Program-made: the position numbers and the translations under genes
Origin: Doryteuthis pealeii
Lineage: Eukaryota > Mollusca > Cephalopoda > Myopsida > Loliginidae
NCBI GenBank assembly: GCA_023376005.1
Contig: CM042141.1
Coordinates: 98,851,597 to 98,915,596, forward strand
DNA: 64,000 bases
Direction of reading: 5' to 3'
Part shown: positions 54,937-64,000 of the stretch, in pieces
How the letters are laid out: each line of letters opens with the position of its first letter
How positions within the stretch are numbered: the stretch's first letter is position 1
Notes under the pieces: model-generated
Told to the model about the DNA's origin: nothing
The model's database searches: none
What the model saw: the letters and a program-made list of their open reading frames with translations, nothing else

Positions 54937-57905
54937 GTAAGTTATTTTTATTCCTAAATAAAATTCAGTAATTTGAGATATAAACTTGAAATGATGTGAA
55001 AAATAATTTTTAAGGAAGATGTTATTACTCAAATGTCATCAAGCTCTGAAACCAAGTTTTCTTTTTGTTTTTATTAGCTTCCATAATTTTGTTTATTCAA
55101 CTGTTTATTCATTGTCTAACATAGTACACCTAAAAAATGTTATAATTATTTATGTATGGATGAAGAATTTGACCTGGAATCAAATTCACTTACTAGCCTT
55201 CTACCTAAAATCAGAATGTAGTATCTATGTATTCTGTCTAAGATCAAAGTGTAATACCTGTGGCCTCTGCCTAGCAGTATTCCAATGTTAATTTTGGTTT
55301 TGGTTTTGTTTACGGCACATCAACAACATTGGGTCATTTAATGCTGACAGAAATAGATAGAATAATTATTCTTTGTAGAAAGATCTGATTTTGTTAGCAT
55401 TTTTTGTAGAGGAAAATTTTGTAGAAAGGATTTAGTTTTGTTATCTGTTGCCTTGTAGAAAAACAGTTTTTAGAAAGCTTGTTGAGGCTGTTCAAACAAC
55501 AAAATGCTGGCATAGCCAAAATGTCACTTGTGCAATATATATATATATTTACCAACTCCTCTGCACAAGTAGGATGTGGCATAAGGTCAATTTCTTAAGC
55601 GGAGTTTAACAGGTTTGAATTCAGTTTTCCTTCTCCTAGACTCGTTACCAAGCCATGGTTAAAGAGCCCAGTCTGCCCTGCTATTTACCCATAGCTGAAG
55701 GGAGAATTGGATGCATACCTTTCCCAAGGATATTAGTGCCATGTGAAATGCAAACAGCTTTATCCAGGAATTGAATTTGGGTCAATGAGTCCATTTCCTA
55801 GGATTCTAAACATTAGACCACGCACCACCGCGCCACTTGCGCAATATAGTGGCCATTTCCCACCAGCATTGAACCTGTTGCCTCGCTGTGTTACAAAGAA
55901 ACATCCACGGAAAGTCAGTTTATTCCTTTATTTATTTGAATCTTTTTTTTTTTTTTTTTACTCCTTGTGTATTTATTGTTTCACTTCTTGTGAGATTTTC
56001 ACTCCAATTTTAACTTGTGTTTTTTCACTGACCATCTGATTGACAGCAAGTCTCCTCGGCACTCCAGAGCCCTGTTGGCTAGAGCTTTAGAATACACGAC
56101 TGCACCTCTGCGGAGGAGTAAGACCCCACTCCCATTGGGGGCCACCTGTTGGCCATGGGGGATGACCCATGATGCTTAAGAACGGAATCCTGGTGGATGG
56201 GCAGTCCATGACATGCATCAATCTACTTTGGCCCTTACTTAGGCTAGATGGGCGGTTAGAGAAGTCCCCTCTGTTCAATCAGCTGCTAGTTTCAAGCCCT
56301 AGCACCTATATGATTGACCCAACCCTATTGCCCTTATGGCAAGCCCTGGCCCTTTTTATCATATATGTACTAGAAGGCAGTGGCTGAAGGTCTTCATGTC
56401 CTGGGAATGACGTTAAACTCTAACTGATGGTGAGGTTCCAGTTCTGGAGGTCTGGGGAATGTAGAGCACCCTTTCATCACCATTGCTCTCAGGTCCACTC
56501 TGCCCGGAATGGTAGTACCTATTAGGGTCCTATTATAGGTTAAATAATGGAGGCGCGTGGTCTAATGGTTAGAGTTGTAGGAAATGGACTCGTCGACGCG
56601 AGTTCAATTCCTGGACGAAGCTGTTGGCATTTCACATAGCGCTAATACCCTTGGGAAAGGTATGAATCCAATTCTCCCTCCAGCTATGGGTAAAATAGTA
56701 GGGCAGACTGGGCTCTTTAACCTTCATTAGGCAGCCAGTCTAGGAGAAGGAAAACTCTGAATTCAAACCTGTTAAACTCCGCTTAAGAAATTGACCTTGT
56801 GTCGCATCCTGCTCGTGCGGAGGGGTTATAAATATATATTATAGGTTAAATAGAAAAAATTTGTTTATAAGAATTTTGTTTAAAATACTTTCTACCAAAC
56901 TATCGCTTATAACAAACTTGAACTTTACCCTATAAACTTTACCCTTAAAGTGATTTCCAATCTGCAAACAACCTACTGTCAAAATCAAGAAAAATCCTTG
57001 AAAAGAGACATAACAATAACTTTGACCATTCCTCACAACGTACTGCTTGGTATAAAATGACCCTGGATGGGTTGACATGCCATTAAAATCAATCAACCTA
57101 TCAGCACTCCAGGACTCTTTTAAGTATTCAAACTGATCTTAAAAGTTCTGTTGTTTGAATAGTTGCTATTGTTCCTCTGATCTCCAATTCCCCCCCCCAA
57201 TTCCCCCCCCCCCAAGCCTCTCCAAGGGCCCCAAATACGATTGCTATCACCTTCATCTTCCACAGCTTTCTTGTGTCAAGATCCAAATATTTGTCTATCT
57301 TTTTGCTTACTTTTATTTTCACTTTATGGTACACTGGAATGACAAAATCCAATAGTTGACACATTCTTGACAATTTTATTGTATTCTAGCATTTCTTTTT
57401 TTTTTTAAAGGTTAAGACTTGTAAATGTTCAGTTGAAGATAAGTGAACTCACAAACTGAATAACAAAATGTAAATAGAATTTGAACAGAACCGAGCAAAG
57501 ATATCTTGTTTTCATTTACGTGAAATTCAAAACTGCAATAGTTAAAAATAACAACACAATCGAAGTATTGTAAATCTATCTCTTACTTGAATATTGATTT
57601 TGCAACAACAATGCATTTGTCTCACATAATCTGCATACAAATCTAACGCTGTTCAAATCTCATTTTTCTCTATTGGATTTGATCATTATGTTATGATATA
57701 TACTTTAAGCAATACTTACATGGTGTTAAAAAAGTATCGAGATTTTTTTGTACTTTTTGACACACCTTGTATTCTGAAGAAAAAAATTCCATTCCATTCA
57801 TTAATTTTTTTTTTTCAGAATACAAGGGGTGTCAAAAAAGTACCAAGTTTAAAGCTATATTTTTTGACACACTTTGTTTAAAGCTGATACTTTTTTGGCA
57901 CACCT

Positions 57906-57951
<46 letters not shown>

Positions 57952-59581
57952 GAATACAAGGTGTGTCATAAAAGTGCCTAGTTTTAAACTGTGTTTACCA
58001 AGATAGAATTGAAGAATGAATGGAACGTTTTTTTGGGGTTTTTTTTTTTCAGAATACAAGGTGTCAAAAAGTACAAAAAATCTCTATACTTTTTTGACAC
58101 ACCTTGTAAATCTATCACAAGACCAGTAAAAACCAAAGTCCAATAAAATCAACACCCTATTTTTGTCCGAGAAGGTGGGAGGTTAAAAAAAACTGTTTAC
58201 CCATCATTTTCCATAAGAAAAGCTAAATAAGAATATAATAAGGGTATACATCAATGATATTAAAAAAATTAAAAAAATTTTTTTAAACTATTAAAAAATA
58301 AAATAAATTAATATATATATTTACCAACCCCTCCGCATGAGCAGGATGTGACACAAGGTCAATTCCTCAAGCGGAGTTTAACAGGTTTGAATTCAGAGTT
58401 TTCCTTCTAGACTTGTTACCCCTCTATGGTTAAAGAACGTAGTCTTCCCTGCCATTTACCCATAGCTGGAGGGAGTGTAGTTATTTTCATACCTTTCCCA
58501 AGGGTATTAGCGCTATGTGAAATGCAACCAGCCTCGTCCAGGATTTGAACTCTGGCCGACGAGTCCATTTCCTACGACTTTAACCATTATGCCACGAACC
58601 TCCAAAATAAATTAATATAGGATAAAATAAAAAGAAATAAGACAAATAAAAGAAAAAAAAATACAAACAAGAGGAATAAAAAAAATATGCAACTTAAAAA
58701 CAAGAATATATTTTTTAAAATATTGAAAAAGAATTTTTATTAATTCCTATAGGAATATAGATAAAAGACTTATTTTTAAGTTTTAAATCCTGGCCAACTC
58801 TGGTTAACTCTGCTAGTCTACTATATAGGAACATTCCGTAGATGTAACCTGGAACCTTAAATCTAATTATCAGCCCCTTCAACTTAACTGGTTTTCATAC
58901 GGTATTCATTTCTAATTTTAGGCCAACTAAGAAAGTTATTGGAGCTGAACATATGTGCTGATTCTTTTACAGTGTTGTCATTTAGAACTTTGTTATTATA
59001 ATAACAAACAAGATAAGGATACCAGTCTAACAACATTGGGGGAATAATAAATTGTTGCCAGTGATTCAAAATTTATATTGATCATATTTTCACTAGATTA
59101 AATTCTGTACTATTTTATTGTATATAACAATATAGTTTATTTTAATGATCTTACTATTGAATAAGAATTTTCTTTTTCAGACTGTTTGAAATTTGAAAAT
59201 TATTTTAATTCTGCAATTATAAAGAGAGATAAATAAAACTTGCTTTATTTCCATAAATAATTTTACTTTTCCCATGTGTGTGTGTGTGTGTGTGTGTGTA
59301 CAGTGATGCTGATAGCTTTTTGATTTAGTGCATCCCCGGGAAAATTTATGGGTCCCAATTAAAGTTTCTTAATAAATTGTAAGTTTTTTTATTTATGATC
59401 TGGGGAAACAAACTAAAGCCCTACCTTGTAACTTATCCTGTGTAATTAATTTCTAAGAAACTATTGAAGTGTATTTACAGTTATCCTAAAGTGGTGAGGG
59501 AAGAAAAATGAAAGACACTGGGATACATGGATATGATTTTACTGTATCTTTTAGATTTTTGTGTGTCAGGGATGCAGCATC

Positions 59582-59612
<31 letters not shown>

Positions 59613-60253
59613 TATAATAATAATAATGATCAATATCATTGATAGAGCATGTATATCTAAGTTAGGGTAGCGTGGACATGAAGTCAGCAGCGTTTGGTTA
59701 CTGACAGTTTCTTACTTATCCAATTCTCAGACCATACACACAGAGACAAACACATGTACATACATGCATCCATACGCACACACATTATATAAGTTAGGGT
59801 AGCGTGGACATGAATCAACAGTGCTTGGTTACTGACAATCTCTCATCTCTACAATTCTCAAGTTTGAGAATCACATAGGTGAGAAACTGTAAGTAACCAA
59901 ACGCTGTTGACTTATTCATGCTACCCTAACTTATTTATATATATATAAAATATATATATATCCGTAGATGGCTTACCAGGTAAGTTGGTATTAGGATGAT
60001 TCTAAGCTGGCCCTTTCTTCTAACAGCAGAATGTTAGTTGTTCAGGTACAAGTTGAGAGCTCGATGTTCAATATTATTGAACAGAGCAATATAATTGATA
60101 AAGAAAAAGGCTTGAAAATTGGCCATTTTGTGGTTATAGATCTATTTCTGTCCACAGTGTATACCGCTTAGTTTATTGAAAATGGAGGGCAGTAAATAGA
60201 TCTATATCTGCAAATTGGCCAATTTTTATGCCTTTTTTTTTTTTTACTAAATA

Positions 60254-60290
<37 letters not shown>

Positions 60291-60392
60291 TATTATATGC
60301 AAATTTATCTTTTTTTTTTTTTTTAATCTTTATTTTTCAGACCCCACCATACAGAATTTTGCACCAGACACCAAGTTCTGAAGTCAGTTTCA
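54825..60392 (+). CDS. TBC1D9: TBC1D9/TBC1D8-family Rab GTPase-activating protein, two N-terminal exons (partial gene)
   Basis: Family members carry two GRAM domains, a TBC Rab-GAP domain and an EF-hand region and regulate Rab GTPases on membranes. Exon 54825-54936 (acceptor TTAATTTCAG, donor GTAAGT) completes a split Trp codon and encodes [19 protein letters not shown], then a Gly-rich stretch and [16 protein letters not shown]. Exon 60341-60392 (acceptor TTTTTCAG, donor A|GTAAGT) encodes [17 protein letters not shown]. This is the strongly conserved start of TBC1D9, TBC1D9B and TBC1D8, roughly residues 16-70. Phases 0 and 1 join cleanly. The first coding exon, expected to encode about 15 residues ending in Ala-Leu-Trp, was not found. 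No later exon (expected to begin near a WTIACGG segment) is recognisable before 64000, so the intron after 60392 exceeds 3.6 kb. Which paralogue this is cannot be settled from 54 codons. Confidence 0.93.
55548..55832 (-). repeat. SINE S1, inverted copy in TBC1D9-like intron
   Basis: ATTTACCAACTCCTCTGC tail through TAGCTGAAGGGAGAATTGG to GACCACGCACC at the A-box end. Confidence 0.78.
56065..56548 (-). repeat. Repeat R4 copy
   Basis: GCACCTCTGCGGAGGAGTAAG, GATGCTTAAGAACGG, CTAGATGGGCGGTTAG, GGTTCCAGTTCTGGAGG, GGGTCCTATTATAGG. Its last bases are duplicated by the SINE insertion that follows. Confidence 0.78.
56549..56836 (+). mobile_element. SINE S1, full-length reference copy with 16-bp target duplication
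   Basis: tRNA-like head GGAGGCGCGTGGTCTAATGG (A box) and CGAGTTCAATTCCTGG (B box). Body CCCTTGGGAAAGGTATG, CCTCCAGCTATGGG, GGGCAGACTGGGCTC; tail GTCGCATCCTGCTCGTGCGG then an AT-rich end. TATTATAGGTTAAATA occurs exactly on both sides (56531-56546, 56837-56852), splitting an R4 copy. Octopus SINEs of tRNA origin are a known class. Confidence 0.9.
57085..57375 (-). mobile_element. LINE L2 fragment
   Basis: The minus strand encodes [35 protein letters not shown] and [15 protein letters not shown], the segment just downstream of the RRPD region of the 28-kb fragment. A C-run replaces part of the frame. Confidence 0.78.
57725..58110. mobile_element. Cluster of nested short inverted-repeat elements
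   Basis: Variants of ACAAGGTGTGTCAAAAAAGTA occur at least six times in alternating orientation (near 57752, 57818, 57868, 57889, 57956, 58055, 58088), with GAATACAAGG extensions, around T-runs and a (TG)n(TA)n tract. Looks like terminal repeats of a mariner-type MITE inserted repeatedly into itself. Confidence 0.7.
58309..58605 (-). repeat. SINE S1, near-full inverted copy
   Basis: TTTACCAACCCCTCCGCATG tail, ATAGCTGGAGGGAGTG, B-box region CAGGATTTGAACTCTGG, ATGCCACGAACCTCC head. Confidence 0.8.
59301..59583 (-). mobile_element. MITE M1, copy 2 (inverted relative to copy 1)
   Basis: CAGTGATGCTGATAGC, TTTTTGATTTAGTGCATCC, AAATTTATGGGTCCCAA ... GGATACATGGATATG, TGTGTCAGGGATGCAGCATC. Flanked by (TG)n tracts at 59275-59299 and 59583-59604. 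The right terminal repeat is partly lost. Confidence 0.68.
59650..59940. repeat. Local repeat: two direct copies and one inverted copy of a 70-bp unit
   Basis: AAGTTAGGGTAGCGTGGAC at 59659 and 59791, and inverted as CATGCTACCCTAACTTA near 59920. Each unit includes TTTGGTTACTGACA or its inverse. Confidence 0.8.
60341..60392 (+). CDS. TBC1D9: TBC1D9-like coding exon 3
   Basis: 52 bp, 17 codons plus one base, after a long T-rich tract and TTTTTCAG, and before GTAAGTG. The PYRILHQTP block matches the family PYRIL.QTPDS segment just after the exon-2 motif, so order and phase support a genuine exon. Confidence 0.92.
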
Positions 60393-60802
60393 GTAAGTGA
60401 TTTTTTTTAAAAACTATTTAAAATTCAACTATTATTAAAATTTTCCTTTGTTCAAAATTACAGAAATGTTGCAATTTGATTACACTATAGTATATATGTT
60501 ATTAAAAAAATGTTTTTAAAATCTGGTTTCAATATCACTTGGTATATTTTGGGCTTTTTATTGTATACTTGATACTATTATCTACATATTAAAAAATAAA
60601 GTACACCCTTCCCTTTATTAATAGCTTATCTAAATGATAACAATCCTATATCCCACTTAATATTTTTATTTTCTTATCTAATTCTTGTATTCTTTCTTTT
60701 CTTTTTTTTTCCTGGATTTTTTTCTTTCTTTTATTATGACAAATAAATCAGTTGTGTTCATAATTATAATAATTTTTTAGTTATTTACAATATGTTACAA
60801 GG

Positions 60803-61060
60803 GTGTGGTTTTGCTCAGACAGTAGAGTATCCTCCTAGAAACCACAAGGTTTAGGGTTCAATACTAGCCCTCGCCAAATCAGCACATTAGTAGCACAGCT
60901 TAGATCTGTGTGGTAAAGTGAGGAGCTGATGGTAAGTGTGGTACTCCACTTCTGATGCATTTTGATCTCCTTGGTTTAGCGCTAGTGTAAAGGGGATAGA
61001 CTCCCTTGCTGCCCGGCTGATACCATTAATAGGCCACTCCTCCTACTTCACTTTTTATGA
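60803..61060 (+). repeat. SINE S2 copy
   Basis: GTGTGGTTTTGCTCAGACAG (A box), TTTAGGGTTCAATACTAGC (B box), GTAAAGTGAGGAGCTGATGG, GGGGATAGACTCCCTTGC, AATAGGCCACTCC. Confidence 0.8.
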
Positions 61061-61447
61061 GGGTAGCATGAATTTTAGCCCTTCCCTTTATTAATAGCAT
61101 ATCTAAATCCTTTCAAATATTTTTATTATTTTCTTATCTAATTCTTGTATTCTCTCTTTTCTTTGCTTTTCTTTTTTTTTTTCTTGAGGTACAAGAAAGC
61201 TTCAGATAAGTTCACTAAAAGCTGTTTAAGTTTCCAAATTAAATGACACCAAATAAAAATCATTTATAAAAAAAAAAAACATTAAAACATGTTCCAATAC
61301 ATAATTCATTTTATTATGTTTTTATACAATACAGTGCTATATATATTTTTTTTTTTTCATTTTTTTCTTTCTTTTATTATTCATAACAAATAAATTGGCT
61401 GTGTTGCTAATTATAATAGTTGTTTTAATTTATTTACAATATATATA

Positions 61448-61715
61448 CAGTGATGCTGTGATAGCTTTTTGATTTAGTGCATCCTGGGACGCAGATATTT
61501 GCTTTGAATGAGTCTCCGGGAAAATTTATGGGTCCCAACTAAAGGCATCTAACTCCTATCTTGTAACCTATCCTGTGTAATTAATTTTTAAGAAAATATT
61601 GAAATGGTGAGGGAAGAAAAAAGAAAAACACTAGGATGCATGGATACAATTTTACTGCATCCTTTTATATTTTTGTGCGTCAGGGACGTAGGATGTGTAC
61701 CTATCAGCATCTCTG
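61448..61715 (-). mobile_element. MITE M1, copy 3
   Basis: CAGTGATGCTGTGATAGC at the left and CTATCAGCATCTCTG at the right, with TA at the left and TGTA at the right. Inner blocks as in copies 1 and 2. Confidence 0.75.
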
Positions 61716-61774
61716 TGTATATGTTAAGAGGATAGCATGAATTTTAGCAAATTATGCATAACGAGTTTGTAACA

Positions 61775-61915
61775 AAATGTAGCTTAATATTGTATGAAGA
61801 ATGAGAGGTGTTATCTGCTAATAGAGTAATAAATCTTTGGAACAAATTGCCTAATCAGATGAACAACAATTGTGTAAAAAATTAAGATTAATTTGGATAA
61901 TTTCAGAAATAATGA
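61775..61915 (+). mobile_element. LINE C-terminal fragment
   Basis: Encodes SANRVINLWNKLPNQM followed by a frame-broken NLRLIW-like segment, the usual NxWNxLP end of non-LTR reverse transcriptases. Decayed. Confidence 0.6.
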
Positions 61916-61949
61916 TAATGTGACAGAGAACACGAGGTTAGTGGCAAAT

Positions 61950-62110
61950 GTCAAGGCCTGCCGTATTCTCGAAGGAAGCGGGCTAGGCTTTGCCTGGCAT
62001 GTAGGACTGTAGAATCGAACCCGTTTCCTTCAGAATGCAAACATTGTCACCGAAGTCGAGAAGCTACAGTCCCGGATGCAAGCGCCAGGTGCCCGGATGA
62101 TAGCTATGAG
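61950..62110 (-). repeat. SINE S6 (tRNA-derived) with a perfect B box
   Basis: The minus strand reads GGGACTGTAGCTTCTCGAC, GGTGACAATGTTTGC, ACGGGTTCGATTC (canonical B box), then CCTACATGCCAGGC and a GC-rich body. Markedly GC-richer than its surroundings. No recognisable gene. Confidence 0.65.
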
Positions 62111-62452
62111 GATTCCGGCAGTCGGGTTTGGCTCGATAATCTCGTGTGTGGGGCGCAGACACCCAGATGTTGAGGAGAAATTAGTATAAGTAGAAGTGGG
62201 GTAATGACAAGAGGCGAGTCGCGATTTTGAGTTGCTGAAGATTTTACGACGGATTTTTCAGCTGCTGAAGATTTTTTGAGTTGATAAAGATTTTTTGACG
62301 GCGACGACATTGTCAACAAGCCGAATATTTATTATTTTTCCCCTCTATTTTTCTTTTTTTTTCTCATTCTAGAGATAAGAAAAAGAATTTAAAAGGTCAT
62401 TTTTGGGAACTATTGGATGAATTATTTAACAAATTTGATTTGTATATGAATA

Positions 62453-62872
62453 TCTATTAATAATGGAGATTCGCTTCTGGTTTTTGTCTGTAACAAAAAT
62501 TACGTCACTGCCTACGTCACACTGCCTAAAAACGTCATAACATAGAATAGACTCAAAATTTGAGCATGCAATGTTAGACAGTCCTCATTGTTTTTTAAAA
62601 CAAGTTTTAATGAATACATACCTGGTATTATCTGTCTATATATAGCTTCTTTTTTTTATATATATATTTAAAGTTATCAGAACTAAGTTTCCATTTCAAT
62701 TTTTTTATTTTTTACTCCTTTAATAAATTTATTTTATTTTTTTACTCCTTTAATAAATTTGATGATTTTACTTTACTTATGATATAAACTCTCTGATATT
62801 AAATTTTCAACTCCCATCCCCTCAGGCAATATTTATTTTATGTCGCCCAGAGGACGTTTTTTATTTTGCTAA
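62453..62872 (+). mobile_element. Helitron-like element, family B, copy 3 (420 bp)
   Basis: 5' TCTATTAATAATGGAG after A. The 3' end has hairpin CGCCCAGAGGACG, T-run, TTTTGCTAA followed by T. Interior GTAACAAAAATTACGTCACTG, CATAACATAGAATAG, GTTTTTTAAAACAAG. No coding capacity. Confidence 0.75.
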
Positions 62873-63539
62873 TAGTATTAATAATATGTATGTTCTGTGC
62901 AAAGATTCTTTTTTTTTCTTTTCTATGATTGATCATTGATGTGAGAAGATAGAAAAAAAGGAAAAATACCTCAGGAGTCATAATAAACAAATAATAATTG
63001 ATATTGCTAAATCAATAATAATATTCATTAAGCTAAAAACATAATGTTGCTAATCCTTGCTCTACAGCAGGCGCCCTACCTTTTTTAATAATGCAGAATA
63101 TTAGACCAGTTTCTGGTTGGATTGTAGATGCAGCTTCTTATATCATTCTGTGGCTGGACACAGAATCAAATGAAATGGTCGACTTTGTCTAGAAAATATA
63201 TACGTGGGAAGAAAAGATATTGGATGACAAATTATAGTGAATATCATTTTATTCTCAGCAACAGCTCAGAGTTAACGCAGACTTAGGGTAGAGAGAGGTG
63301 GGTGAGTTGTCGCAACTGTCTGACGGATAAAATGTATGTTGCTTTTATGTGGGTGTCATCCTCTTTGTCTTGTCAGTCAAAAGACTAATTATTCAAGTGT
63401 ACGTTCCACTTGACCTGGTGTCAGCCAAGTTCACTCAAGTGCTGATACTCATATCGTTACGTTATCTGACAATTTAATTTGTCAACTACTTCTCTAAACA
63501 GATATATTTTAATGCTACAACCCTTACAAGCTGAAAATA

Positions 63540-63665
63540 TTGTTTGTCTGAATTTTTGAGTTAAGGCTTAATAATATCTATTATTTTATTTTTTTTAGAC
63601 TGTTGTCCTTATCTTTATTGGAAAATACACAGCATTTTGGCCAATGTGCCCTCTTGGGGTGTCTC
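63540..63665. repeat. FB fold-back fragment
   Basis: TGAATTTTTGAGTTAAGGC, GACTGTTGTCCTTATC, TTTGGCCAATGTGCCC, a single arm. Confidence 0.68.
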
Positions 63666-64000
63666 TTGTAATCCATTGGGATAGATTGTTCTCATTCTAT
63701 TACAAGTGTTTATCCGAGTATAGCGACGATTCATCTTGGGAAATCATTTTGAATAATTTGACTGTTGTGCAAACAAAGCATTGAAGAATTTATAATGATC
63801 TCATTCAAATAATGCTGTCATTGTTTTTGCACACCTATCAATTTAAAAAGTGTCAATTATTTTATAAAAATTTAAAAAATGAAAAAATAACAGTCAAATT
63901 ATTCAAAATGATTCCCCAATTTGAATCATTACTTAGATAAAGAAAAACTTAAAACTTGTAATGGAATGATAATAATTTACTCCAATGGATTACAAAAAAC
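63665..64000. mobile_element. Inverted-repeat element reaching the window edge
   Basis: TTGTAATCCATTGGGATAG...CATTCTATTACAAG...AATCATTTTGAATAATTTGA at the left is inverted at 63891-63996 (TCAAATTATTCAAAATGATT...CTTGTAATGGAATG...CAATGGATTACAA). Arms are about 105 bp. The right end may continue past 64000. Confidence 0.75.

Noticed and set aside
54490..55290. Additional coding exons next to TBC1D9-like exon 2 (frames at 54790-55032 minus and 55019-55291 plus)
   Set aside because: The minus frame is the antisense of the real exon; the plus frame has no acceptor or family similarity.
62104..62319. 71-codon minus-strand frame in a GC-richer block
   Set aside because: Low-complexity Ser/Lys/Leu composition next to a SINE; no conserved motif or splice pattern was recognised.

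Overview
The window looks like animal nuclear DNA. It is very AT-rich, has kilobase-scale introns with GT/AG borders, and carries three recognisable conserved genes in a dense mosaic of mobile-element remnants. The mosaic is made of tRNA-derived SINEs, several groups of small Helitron-like elements, Tc1/mariner and hAT remnants, LINE 3' ends, solo LTRs and fold-back elements. Together with the gene content this points to a mollusc, most likely an octopod cephalopod; the organism call is inference.

Genes. (1) CEP20 (FOPNL/FOR20) lies on the minus strand. I could assemble a complete 4-exon, 123-codon reading frame: 6554-6581, 2586-2783, 1999-2083 and 5-65, all with compatible splice phases. (2) GLRX2 lies on the minus strand as a complete 3-exon, 149-codon frame: 30138-30234 (a mitochondrial-type presequence), 22162-22397 (CPSC active site) and 17979-18095. 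An internal Met in exon 2 could give a 114-residue cytosolic form. (3) A TBC1D9-family Rab-GAP lies on the plus strand. Only two internal exons of the N-terminal region are visible (54825-54936 and 60341-60392). The gene must continue past 64000, and the first coding exon was not located. CEP20 and GLRX2 are co-oriented; the TBC1D9-like gene faces away from GLRX2, so the roughly 24 kb between 30.2 and 54.8 kb should hold its promoter and first exon. The three genes have unrelated jobs: centriolar satellites and cilia, mitochondrial/cytosolic thiol redox, and Rab GTPase regulation.

Layout. 0-6.6 kb: CEP20, its introns filled by Helitron-like elements, a LINE end, a solo LTR, a fold-back element and an AAGCTT-rich minisatellite. 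6.6-18 kb: intergenic, with a hAT-like relic, a 250-bp palindrome, a 5S rRNA-like relic, a solo LTR nested in a Helitron-like element, a telomere-like array and a mariner nested in a Helitron-like element. 18-30.2 kb: GLRX2 with LINE, palindrome, Helitron-like and MITE insertions in its introns. 30.2-37 kb: mostly plain AT-rich DNA and a hAT-like element with an exact target-site duplication. 37.2-37.5 kb: a CpG-richer block. 37.7-54.8 kb: repeats, including a 2.6-kb Helitron-like element. 54.8-64 kb: TBC1D9-like exons with SINEs, MITEs and fold-back elements in the introns.

I see no prokaryotic features, CRISPR array, intact mobile-element gene or obviously new multi-gene system. The most informative signals are the GLRX2 presequence exon, the short CEP20, and several insertions dated by paralogous empty sites inside this window.
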